Below the pieces are notes generated by a model, which made no database searches, had not been told where the DNA came from, and saw nothing but the letters and a program-made list of their open reading frames with translations. Shown one piece after another: positions 1 through 5,713 of a stretch of DNA of 10,876 bases; position 1 is the first letter of the stretch, and the number at the start of each line of letters is the position of its first letter. Location: assembly GCA_947623705.1 (NCBI GenBank), contig CANQHT010000038.1, positions 1 through 10,876 of the forward strand, in the 5' to 3' direction. The DNA is from an uncultured Bacilli bacterium (GTDB lineage: Bacteria; Bacillota_I; Bacilli_A; RF39; UBA660). A program made the translations under genes and the position numbers.

Positions 1-13
1 AGATAAAATTTCA

Positions 14-40
14 TAAAAAAACAAGTTTTTATGCCACTTG
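14..40 (-). terminator. Possible minus-strand intrinsic terminator
   Basis: Read on the minus strand, CAAGT (40-36) and ACTTG (26-22) form a 5-bp stem with a 9-nt loop, followed at once by a run of seven T (20-14). That is the shape of a rho-independent terminator. No minus-strand gene is visible between here and the promoter of the next + gene, so it would end either a short non-coding transcript or nothing in this window. The stem is short, so confidence is modest. Confidence 0.35.
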
Positions 41-50
41 ATTGTATATT

Positions 51-132
51 TTTGACTTACAACTGTCAAACTTGGGAATTATTAGTATTTTGAGTATGCT
101 AACTATTGCTTATCTATTAAGTAAAATAGTTA
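51..132. repeat. Pair of inverted repeats in the leading intergenic region
   Basis: Two perfect inverted repeats lie in this non-coding stretch. TTTGAC (51-56) pairs with GTCAAA (65-70) around an 8-nt loop. TAACTATT (100-107) pairs with AATAGTTA (125-132), and inside it CTTA (109-112) pairs with TAAG (118-121), giving a two-tier hairpin. With the hairpin at 22-40 and the terminator at 155-181, they make four successive foldable elements. They could be part of a structured RNA or operator sites. I recognise no known RNA family. Confidence 0.4.
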
Positions 133-154
133 CGAAAAAAATGCATATAGAGTA

Positions 155-181
155 AAAAAAGTGTCAATTAGACATTTTTTT
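155..181 (+). terminator. Intrinsic terminator, probably bidirectional
   Basis: Six A residues plus GTGTC (155-165) pair with GACAT and six T residues (171-181) around the 5-nt loop AATTA; the only imperfect pair is one G-T. The A-rich left arm and T-rich right arm let it work on both strands. No gene end is visible before it in the window, so it would terminate either an upstream gene or RNA that starts before position 1, or a transcript made from the structured region at 22-132. Confidence 0.7.
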
Positions 182-192
182 AATTTCTTCCT

Positions 193-221
193 TTGACTTT
201 AATATAAAACAATAGTATAGT
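193..221 (+). promoter_or_regulatory. Sigma-A-type promoter of the 245-1912 operon
   Basis: TTGACT (193-198) and TATAGT (216-221) are separated by exactly 17 bp, a near-consensus housekeeping promoter. Transcription should begin near 228, giving a leader of about 17 nt that is mostly the ribosome binding site GAAAGGG (229-235). It lies just after the terminator at 155-181, so the three-gene operon is isolated from upstream transcription. Confidence 0.75.
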
Positions 222-244
222 GAGAATAGAAAGGGTAATTGATT

Positions 245-1219
245 ATGGCATATATGGAATATCCTAGTAAAGAAACGGAACAAAAAGTAGTTGAACGTTA
301 TTATGATGATGCAGCCTTTTATATTTATGGTAAATTCCATGATAAATATCCTGAATTAACTTATGAGATGGCCACCGGAATAGCGATGTATATAGTTTTG
401 AAAACGAAAACTGAACAAAGAGTTATTTTACATGGTGGGGCCGACTATGAAATAAGTCAATTGATTAAAAATCAAATAAATATAGAAAAAAGTTATTTAA
501 ATGATGATGAAGAAAGAGTTTATACGCATTTAAGAACTACCCCTAAAGAAAAAAATAAGAATTGTATTCCTAGAGTAGTATTTTTTATTTTAACCGGGGC
601 CTTAATCATTGGATTAGCTGGTTCTAAAAGAAAAACTGATACTAATACTTTAGTAAGTAATGATTTAAATAAATATTTTGCTATGCAAAATGATGCTTCT
701 TATAAAGATAATATTGTTATTCAAAATTCCAATTTTGTCTATAATGCTAAAGATGGCGAAGTAAGAGTAGATGTTGATGCAGGAGTAGCTCAAGATATTG
801 CTGATTTATGTAATCTTTATCCCGATTTAATAGATATATGTATGTTTAATGCTTATGAAAGTTATGATACGGATAAATTATATCATATGGATGCGGTTTT
901 AAATTATTTAAAAGAAATGTTAAATAAAGATACAAGTTGTTATGAAAAAATAAATACTTGTAATGTATTTTTAGAGTATTTAATTAAAATTCGTGCTTTA
1001 AATACTGATAATTCCTTTTATGAACAAGTTGATACAATTAATATCTATAGTGGTTTAATAAAAGGTGGTATTAAAGATCCTTTAGCTATCCTTGGGGAAG
1101 GTCAATTAAAATTAATTGATAAAGTATTAAAGAGTTATGAAGCTCGTGAATTTAATATTAATCATGAACATGCTAAAGATTTAGATCAAGCTATTGAAGA
1201 GGTAGGTGGTGGTAGGTGA
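245..1219 (+). CDS. Single-pass membrane protein of unknown function
   Basis: A 324-residue protein of no family I recognise. ATG 245 is chosen because GAAAGGG (229-235) is 9 nt upstream; the in-frame TTG at 239 would sit too close to it. The first ~105 residues are soluble and charged, with a predicted helix around 12-55. One hydrophobic segment follows at about 108-126 (from IPRVVFF to GLAG), flanked by Lys/Arg on both sides, so topology is unclear. The remaining ~195 residues are acidic, rich in Asn, Asp and Tyr, with scattered cysteines (about four near 190-245) and predicted helices. It is first in an operon with a small DUF1292-like protein (GTGA overlap) and a lipoprotein, which suggests an envelope-related role. 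Function is not inferable from sequence alone. That the gene is real is well supported by promoter, RBS and coupling. Confidence 0.8.
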   Translation: MAYMEYPSKETEQKVVERYYDDAAFYIYGKFHDKYPELTYEMATGIAMYIVLKTKTEQRVILHGGADYEISQLIKNQINIEKSYLNDDEERVYTHLRTTPKEKNKNCIPRVVFFILTGALIIGLAGSKRKTDTNTLVSNDLNKYFAMQNDASYKDNIVIQNSNFVYNAKDGEVRVDVDAGVAQDIADLCNLYPDLIDICMFNAYESYDTDKLYHMDAVLNYLKEMLNKDTSCYEKINTCNVFLEYLIKIRALNTDNSFYEQVDTINIYSGLIKGGIKDPLAILGEGQLKLIDKVLKSYEAREFNINHEHAKDLDQAIEEVGGGR

Positions 1220-1461
1220 AAGTAAATGTTATGACCTTAGAAAATGGTCAAGATTATCTTATTGTTGATACTTTAGAAGATGGTGATAATAAATATTTAT
1301 TTTTTGCTAATGAAAAAGATGAATTAGATACTTGTATAAGAAAAGTAGTTTTGTGGAATAATAAAGAGTGTGTTACCAAGCTAGATAATAAAGAAGAATT
1401 AGAAAGAGTATTAATGCTTTATCGAAAAAAATATGGAAGGGATGATTTAGATGAAAGATAA
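1216..1461 (+). CDS. Small acidic protein, possibly DUF1292-like
   Basis: An 81-residue cytoplasmic protein without signal or membrane segment. The GTG start overlaps the TGA stop of the previous gene (GTGA), and the purine/GT-rich stretch GAGGTAGG just upstream can serve as RBS, so translation is probably coupled. The pattern of a short beta-rich region (ENGQDYLIVDTLEDGDNKYL), a middle V-x-W strand and a final helix (KEELERVLMLYRKKYG) resembles the DUF1292/YrzB family of small Bacillota proteins of unknown function. The match is by eye and partial: the typical poly-acidic tail is nearly absent. Its last 11 nt overlap the lipoprotein gene. Role unknown. Confidence 0.65.
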   Translation: MKVNVMTLENGQDYLIVDTLEDGDNKYLFFANEKDELDTCIRKVVLWNNKECVTKLDNKEELERVLMLYRKKYGRDDLDER

Positions 1462-1912
1462 AAGTATACTTTTAGGAATATTAATTATTATTGCAGTTGT
1501 GTTACTAACAGGATGTGAATTATTTTATAATTTAGTTGATCACGAGGAATTTAAAGAACATTTTGGAGCTTTAGGTTATACAGTAGTGGATGATGAGAAA
1601 GGTTTATATGACTCTGATGCTTATTTAGTAGCTACTAAAGAAGATGTACCTTTTAAAGTAGAATATTATGAATTTGCTAGTGAAAGTGATGCTCAAAAAG
1701 CTTATAAAGAATATAAAGATAGTATAGGTAGTTATATTAAAACAGATTCTAAAAATAAAGAAACAAAAGGAGCCGTATTTACTAAGATAGTAGCAGTATC
1801 TGAAGAAGAATATATTGTTATATCAAGAGTTAAAAACACTTTAATCTTTATTGCAGGTACTAATGACTATGATGATGAAATAAATACTTTATTAGAGGAT
1901 ATTAAATATTAA
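1451..1912 (+). CDS. Predicted lipoprotein, unknown function
   Basis: A 153-residue protein with a clear type II signal peptide: basic start (MKDK), hydrophobic core 6-19 and lipobox L-T-G-C with the lipidated cysteine at residue 22. It should be anchored to the outer face of the cell membrane. The mature domain (~130 residues) has no other cysteine and alternates predicted strands (GYTVVDD, VPFKVEYYEF, AVFTKIVAV, EYIVISRVKNTLIFIAG) with a helix at SESDAQKAYKEYKDSI, a compact alpha/beta fold I cannot assign. ATG 1451 has GGAAGGG (1435-1441) 9 nt upstream, inside the end of the preceding gene. It is last in the three-gene operon, with a terminator overlapping its stop codon. Confidence 0.85.
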   Translation: MKDKSILLGILIIIAVVLLTGCELFYNLVDHEEFKEHFGALGYTVVDDEKGLYDSDAYLVATKEDVPFKVEYYEFASESDAQKAYKEYKDSIGSYIKTDSKNKETKGAVFTKIVAVSEEEYIVISRVKNTLIFIAGTNDYDDEINTLLEDIKY

Positions 1913-1922
1913 TATCTTTTTT
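1898..1922 (+). terminator. AT-rich intrinsic terminator overlapping a stop codon
   Basis: GATATT (1898-1903) and AATATC (1911-1916) form a 6-bp stem with a 7-nt loop, followed by six T (1917-1922). The TAA stop of the lipoprotein gene (1910-1912) lies inside the hairpin. The stem has only one G-C pair, so termination may be incomplete. Confidence 0.5.
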
Positions 1923-1925
1923 CTA

Positions 1926-1954
1926 TTGTTTAAAAAATTTAAATAAGATATAAT
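1926..1954 (+). promoter_or_regulatory. Promoter abutting the start of the surface-protein gene
   Basis: TTGTTT (1926-1931), 17 bp, then TATAAT (1949-1954); a second TATAAT follows directly (1955-1960). With the first pair, transcription would begin about 1961, at or beside the GTG codon at 1962 and 10 nt before ATG 1971. The transcript would be leaderless or have a leader too short for normal Shine-Dalgarno spacing. Confidence 0.65.
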
Positions 1955-1961
1955 TATAATA

Positions 1962-3827
1962 GTGAAGGGTATGAAAAAAGATCGAATAAAAATATTTTTA
2001 GTAGTAAGTTTAATGCTAATAGAGGTAGTTAGTATCTTTTTTGCATATCAAAGTTATTTAAGTAAACCCAAAGAAAATAAAGTTATAAGAGATAATAAAT
2101 CCTATGCAATTATGTTAGAAGATAAAGACCATCTAGGTACATATAACGAATACCCAGAAAACACCTGGCCAGGAATTGGTTATATTTTAAATATTGAAAT
2201 GAGTAGTTGTGTTGATAGTTCCGGCACGGAAATGGAAGGATTATTAACATTTAATAATGAAACAAGAATAGCAACAGTTAAAAGTAGAAAAGAAACCTAT
2301 TGTTATTTGTATTTTAAATATGATCCAGCACCAGAAGATATAGAATTTTTTGATATCACTCCAGTAAAAACTAATAATGGTAAAAAATATACTAATTTAG
2401 AAAAAAATAAAGCCACATTAAGATGGAAAGAAGATGATATTCAATACTTTTGTATAACTGAAAAAGGTAAAGAAGATTGTAATTGGATGGAAAATAATAA
2501 AGCCACTCATATTGAAGTAGATTATTTTTTTGAAAAATTAGCCAGTGGTGAAATTACCAATGGGGATAAAAAAGTATATGCCTATACAAAAGACTTTGGA
2601 GGAAGTACATCACCAGGAAGCGAAGTCATAATAAATTATGATACAATGGGGCCAACAGTAACTCCAACGCCAGATGGGAAAAAGAATAGTGATACCAATA
2701 GTTGGTATAGAGAAATGAAAATAACCTTAACTGGTGATGATGGTATTGGAATAGGAATGCAAAATATTAAATATTGCATAACCACTAATAATAGTTGCAC
2801 ACCAGATAAAACTTTAACTGGTGCTAGTGGAATAGTTTCATTACCAACCGATAGTAAAACTCAAAAATTATGTTATCAAGGAGAGGATTCATTAGGGCAA
2901 AAAGGAGCTAGCGGCTGTACAGGTACCACTTATCAAGTAGATGGTAGTAAACCAACAATAATTTTTGATGATAAAGAAAGTCAAGCCGGAACTGCTGAGT
3001 GGTTTTTAAAAGCATTAATTAAAACAAGTAGTGATGATACGGGAAGTGGAGTTGAAAGTTTAAAAACTTGTGTTACAACAGGAGCATCATGTAATCCAAA
3101 TAGTACAAATCCAAATAATCAATTAGGAGATAATAAAACAGCTCAAAGAGTATGTGCGGAAGTAATAGATAAAGCAGGAAATAGCAGTGGCATAAAATGT
3201 ACAGATAGGACTTATAAAGTAGATGGGACACCACCAAATTGTGGACCAACACCAAATAAATTTAGTGATAGTGTCGGAACAACGAGTGGAGTAACTGGTA
3301 ATGTAGATTGTACTGATATAACAAGTGGTTGTACAAGTCCAAAATTTGGTTTTAAGAATTTAAAAACTACATCAAATGTAGAAATAAAAGATAATGCTGG
3401 AAATACAGCCAAATGTCCAGTACCAATTGTGCCTAAAAAATTAGAACAAACCTATTCATGTTATGCTCATAAGTCTTGTGAAAATGCAGATGCTTGTGGA
3501 ACCCATCAAGAATCATATTTAACTGATTGGTCAGCTTGGAATTGTTGGGGAACTAGAGTATATGGTTGTCAATACACAAGTACAAACGAAGAGTTAGTAC
3601 AAGGATATACAAAAAATTGTGCTTATGAAGGAGGAAACTATTATACTAGGGTATATTGTAGAAGAACAAGAGAAAGGAAATATTATGATGTAGTAAATTC
3701 TTGTCCAAATTCTTCTTGTAATTGTGATACTTTTAATACTACACCTATATCAAGTAGAATACTAGATACATGCAATGCTAGTACAACAAAAGATTATAAA
3801 ATTACATGTGATATAGCATATACTTAA
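1962..3827 (+). CDS. Cysteine-rich, membrane-anchored surface protein with Ig-like repeats
   Basis: A 621-residue protein (618 from ATG 1971). Short basic N-terminus, then a hydrophobic segment (~10-31) acting as uncleaved signal anchor or signal peptide; no LPXTG motif at the C-terminus. Residues ~45-120 form an N-terminal domain with C83 and a YCYLYF motif (C114). Residues ~127-422 hold three Ig-like repeats, with a shortened fourth at ~423-492; typical marks are D..PT, a W-Y/F strand, a C-x6-C pair after 'K(Y/T)C', a later C-x14-C pair and a closing Y-x-VDG. The tail (493-621) has 13 cysteines, a D-W-S-A-W motif and a basic YCRRTRERKYY stretch. It contains 28 cysteines in all, so it is probably an extracellular, disulfide-rich adhesin or binding protein; the ligand is unknown. 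The start is uncertain: GTG 1962 would be leaderless, while ATG 1971 has GAAGGG only 1 nt upstream. Confidence 0.85.
   Translation: MKGMKKDRIKIFLVVSLMLIEVVSIFFAYQSYLSKPKENKVIRDNKSYAIMLEDKDHLGTYNEYPENTWPGIGYILNIEMSSCVDSSGTEMEGLLTFNNETRIATVKSRKETYCYLYFKYDPAPEDIEFFDITPVKTNNGKKYTNLEKNKATLRWKEDDIQYFCITEKGKEDCNWMENNKATHIEVDYFFEKLASGEITNGDKKVYAYTKDFGGSTSPGSEVIINYDTMGPTVTPTPDGKKNSDTNSWYREMKITLTGDDGIGIGMQNIKYCITTNNSCTPDKTLTGASGIVSLPTDSKTQKLCYQGEDSLGQKGASGCTGTTYQVDGSKPTIIFDDKESQAGTAEWFLKALIKTSSDDTGSGVESLKTCVTTGASCNPNSTNPNNQLGDNKTAQRVCAEVIDKAGNSSGIKCTDRTYKVDGTPPNCGPTPNKFSDSVGTTSGVTGNVDCTDITSGCTSPKFGFKNLKTTSNVEIKDNAGNTAKCPVPIVPKKLEQTYSCYAHKSCENADACGTHQESYLTDWSAWNCWGTRVYGCQYTSTNEELVQGYTKNCAYEGGNYYTRVYCRRTRERKYYDVVNSCPNSSCNCDTFNTTPISSRILDTCNASTTKDYKITCDIAYT
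2340..3437 (+). repeat. Protein-level tandem repeats within the surface-protein gene
   Basis: Four diverged units of about 70-102 residues: 2340-2639 (residues 127-226), 2640-2945 (227-328), 2946-3227 (329-422) and a shortened 3228-3437 (423-492). The two central units carry cysteines at matching spacings: 272/279/304/319 and 370/377/398/413. The first unit keeps only the first pair (164/173). The last keeps a 7-spaced pair (450/457) and lacks the W-Y/F strand. Both central units end in Y-x-VDG, encoded by near-identical DNA (AAGTAGATGG). Confidence 0.75.
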
Positions 3828-3861
3828 AAAGCAAATAGAAATTCAACCTATTTGCTTTTTT
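3826..3861. terminator. Strong bidirectional terminator between convergent genes
   Basis: Five A plus GCAAATAG (3826-3838) pair perfectly with CTATTTGC plus five T (3848-3860), a 13-bp stem with a 9-nt loop. It begins within the stop codon of the + strand surface-protein gene and ends 4 nt before the stop codon of the minus-strand CotF-like gene. The A-rich arm gives a U-tail on the other strand, so it serves both genes. Confidence 0.9.
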
Positions 3862-3864
3862 GGT

Positions 3865-4179
3865 TTAATTTAAGTTATCTAATTGGGTTTGTAATTCATT
3901 TTCTAAAGTTGTAATTTTAGTATCTTTAGCTTTTTCTAAACTATACCATCCATAATTAAACATTAATTCATAAGCAAGTCTTTGAGTATTTGCTATAGAA
4001 TCAAACATTTTTTTAAGTTCTTTATACAACTTTTGATTAGAAGCTTCGGTTAAGGCCACAGTTAAATTTTTCTCTAATTCTTTAAAATTACAAAGTAAAA
4101 TAGTCATATAATCTTGATCATTTAAAGCAAGACCAGTAGGTACTTCTTTTTTAGGATTACTTATTTTATTGTTATTCAT
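3865..4179 (-). CDS. CotF-like spore coat protein
   Basis: A 104-residue protein resembling the Coat F (CotF) family of small, ferritin-like helical-bundle proteins associated with the Bacillota spore coat. Visible family marks: L-N-D-Q-D-Y (19-24) opening the first helix, EASN-x-x-LY (45-52) in the second, and the signature LMFNYGWYSLEKA (72-84) before a short helical tail. Length is close to that of other short CotF-domain proteins. ATG 4179 is preceded by GGAGG (4193-4189) with 9 nt spacing. It overlaps the end of the minus-strand companion gene by 8 nt (ATG inside the preceding stop region), so the two are one operon. A terminator follows at once. The family is clear; actual sporulation in this organism is not shown. 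Confidence 0.85.
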   Translation of the reverse strand: MNNNKISNPKKEVPTGLALNDQDYMTILLCNFKELEKNLTVALTEASNQKLYKELKKMFDSIANTQRLAYELMFNYGWYSLEKAKDTKITTLENELQTQLDNLN

Positions 4180-4399
4180 TGTTACTTTCCTCCTTTAAAA
4201 TACTGATAACTGTTTTCATATGATCATAAAATATTTTACTCGCTTCCATAAACATATTAGCTACTTGCTTATCATTAATAAATTCTAAAGCATCCATACT
4301 TACTTTATAAGCCGTATGATTCCACCCAAAAATATCTTTTAAATAGTCTAAATCTTTGGTTGTTAAAACATCAGGAGCCTTTTTATACTCTTTATTCAT
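4172..4399 (-). CDS. Small helical companion of the CotF-like protein
   Basis: A 75-residue protein. ATG 4399 is chosen because AGAAAGG (4415-4409) lies 9 nt upstream; an in-frame TTG at 4408 would have no spacing. It has an A-P-D-V-L-TTKDLDYL start, then FGWNHTAYK and two helices rich in Ala, Met and charged residues (roughly 27-44 and 45-70), consistent with half of a ferritin-like bundle such as those in CotF-related coat proteins. First gene of the minus-strand pair and overlapping cotF-like by 8 nt, it is probably a partner or diverged paralogue of it. I see no catalytic motif. The assignment rests on context and resemblance of the LTxKDLxYxxD start to the D-x-D opening of CotF. Confidence 0.65.
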   Translation of the reverse strand: MNKEYKKAPDVLTTKDLDYLKDIFGWNHTAYKVSMDALEFINDKQVANMFMEASKIFYDHMKTVISILKEESNNE

Positions 4400-4453
4400 T
4401 ATATCCAACCTTTCTATTTATAGTATTTCCTAAATATTCTTAAAAATACTTTA

Positions 4454-4482
4454 TTGATTTAGAAATATTTGGTTATTTAAAT
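4454..4482 (+). promoter_or_regulatory. Possible promoter of the 4518-8750 gene cluster
   Basis: TTGATT (4454-4459), 17 bp, TTAAAT (4477-4482). Start near 4489 would leave a ~29-nt leader. The -10 matches consensus at only 4 of 6 bases. The ~118-nt divergent gap (4400-4517) must also hold the promoter of the coat genes, for which I see no convincing sigma-A site. Confidence 0.35.
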
Positions 4483-4517
4483 AAATCTTTTTTACTCATA
4501 CTATTAATGTGATTAAT

Positions 4518-5024
4518 ATGAAGGATAATTTAATTATTAAAATTGGTTTAGTATTTTATATTTCTAGTATCATTGGTTATTTTTATGAATTAATTTTAAA
4601 TTTTATATATCAAGGTAAATTCTTTAGTCATGGTTTTTTAAAAGGCCCTTGGTTACCCATTTATGGTCTAGGTTCTTTACTTATCCTTCTATTATATAAA
4701 TTTCATCATAAACCTTTAGTAATTTTCTTCTTATCATTTTTTCTAACGGGAGTTTTAGAAGGCTTATCTGGGTATTGTTTATTAAAATTTTTAAAAATGC
4801 GACTTTGGGATTATACTGGTTACTTTTTAAACATTAATGGTTATGTCTGCTTTTTAAGTGCCTTTTGTTTTGGTATAGGAGGACTCCTTGTTACTTATGT
4901 CTTATATCCTTTAGTATTAAAAATAATTGAAAAAGTTAATAAAAATTATCTTAAAACTATTTTAGCCATTATTACCCTTATCTTTAGTGGTGATTTACTC
5001 TATAAAATTATTTTTAAAATTTGA
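4518..5024 (+). CDS. CmpB-type putative ABC-transporter membrane protein
   Basis: A 168-residue integral membrane protein (171 if GTG 4509 is used) of the family named 'putative ABC transporter type IV / CmpB' (PF06541). The transport role of the family is a database label, not demonstrated. About five hydrophobic segments: ~6-31, 49-61, 66-83, 108-133, 146-165. Conserved-looking features: Y-E-L after the first helix (E24), GFLKGPWLPIYG (39-50), LEGLSG (80-85), M-R-L-WDY (94-99), NINGYVC (105-111) and FGIGGLL (118-124). No Shine-Dalgarno is visible before either start, which is unusual here. No ATPase subunit is nearby. It begins the + cluster, divergent from the coat genes, with 44 nt before the HD gene. 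Confidence 0.88.
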   Translation: MKDNLIIKIGLVFYISSIIGYFYELILNFIYQGKFFSHGFLKGPWLPIYGLGSLLILLLYKFHHKPLVIFFLSFFLTGVLEGLSGYCLLKFLKMRLWDYTGYFLNINGYVCFLSAFCFGIGGLLVTYVLYPLVLKIIEKVNKNYLKTILAIITLIFSGDLLYKIIFKI

Positions 5025-5068
5025 CTATAAAAATCAAATATTCTATAATGTTATTGAAGGACGAAGTT

Positions 5069-5713
5069 ATGGATAAAATTGTGGAAAACTTTGAAGTTAG
5101 TGATGTTTTAAAATATATTAATGAAAGAGATATATTGCCTTTTTTAACGCATAATTTATCTTTAATAGATAAGTATGTTTTTCCCGAGTTTAATAAACAT
5201 AATTTAATTCATTTTTGTAATGTGGCTCTTTTATCTTTAACAATGGCCGAGTATTATAATATAGATCCTAATTTAAAAAAGATTTTAACTGATGCCGCAT
5301 TATTACACGATATTGGGCGAATTGATGATGTCTATGATTATTATCATAATATTGTTGGAGCATCTTTAGTTCCCGATGTATTAATTAAACAAGAATTTTA
5401 TCAAAATAGGGAAAATTTAAATTTAGTCCAAGCTTTAGTCTATGGCCATAATAAATCTCCTTATGATTATTTACCCTTTATTAAATATAATTTAGAACCG
5501 TGTGCTAATTATACTTTGCTTTTAAAAATTTTAAGAGATGCCGATATTCTAGATTTAATTCGCATCAAGGTTATTAATTTTAATCCGGATAAATTATGTT
5601 TAAAAATATCCAAGTCTTTAATTGAATTTACTAAATATATTCAAAATAATCGTTATGCCAGAATGTTAATAGAAATGAGTGAATTAGATGAACAAAGAAG
5701 AAATATTAAATGA
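5069..5713 (+). CDS. HD-superfamily phosphohydrolase
   Basis: A 214-residue cytoplasmic protein with the metal-binding layout of HD-domain phosphohydrolases: H48 (LIHF), H80-D81 (ALLHDIGR), H93 (YYHN), H127 (GHNKSP) and D157 (LRDADILD). Such enzymes hydrolyse phosphate esters of nucleotides or cyclic nucleotides using bound metal; the substrate here cannot be told. ATG 5069 is supported by GAAGGA (5056-5061) 7 nt upstream. The reading frame is open back to TTG 5021 but those 16 codons lack an RBS. Its last 26 nt overlap the next gene, linking it to the unknown protein, SDR and PLP enzyme downstream. Confidence 0.85.
   Translation: MDKIVENFEVSDVLKYINERDILPFLTHNLSLIDKYVFPEFNKHNLIHFCNVALLSLTMAEYYNIDPNLKKILTDAALLHDIGRIDDVYDYYHNIVGASLVPDVLIKQEFYQNRENLNLVQALVYGHNKSPYDYLPFIKYNLEPCANYTLLLKILRDADILDLIRIKVINFNPDKLCLKISKSLIEFTKYIQNNRYARMLIEMSELDEQRRNIK

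Noticed and set aside
31..93. 20-codon ORF from ATG 31
   Set aside because: No RBS and no recognisable peptide; better explained as non-coding DNA with hairpins.
1..244. CRISPR array, tracrRNA, T-box or tRNA remnant
   Set aside because: No regularly spaced direct repeats, no T-box core, no tRNA T-arm sequence and no anti-repeat that can be matched within the window.
3073..3412. Minus-strand open frames of 60 and 66 codons inside the surface-protein gene
   Set aside because: No RBS, low-complexity or repeat-derived translations, and fully inside a well-supported + strand gene; they mirror its repetitive coding sequence.
1962..3827. Sortase-anchored (LPXTG) surface protein
   Set aside because: The C-terminus has no LPXTG-hydrophobic-basic tail; anchoring would be by the N-terminal hydrophobic segment.
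4410..4445. Sigma-A promoter for the coat genes (TATAAA at 4422-4417, minus strand)
   Set aside because: The -35 position matches at only about three bases and the predicted start would fall inside the RBS; a sporulation sigma factor is possible but I cannot support a specific site.
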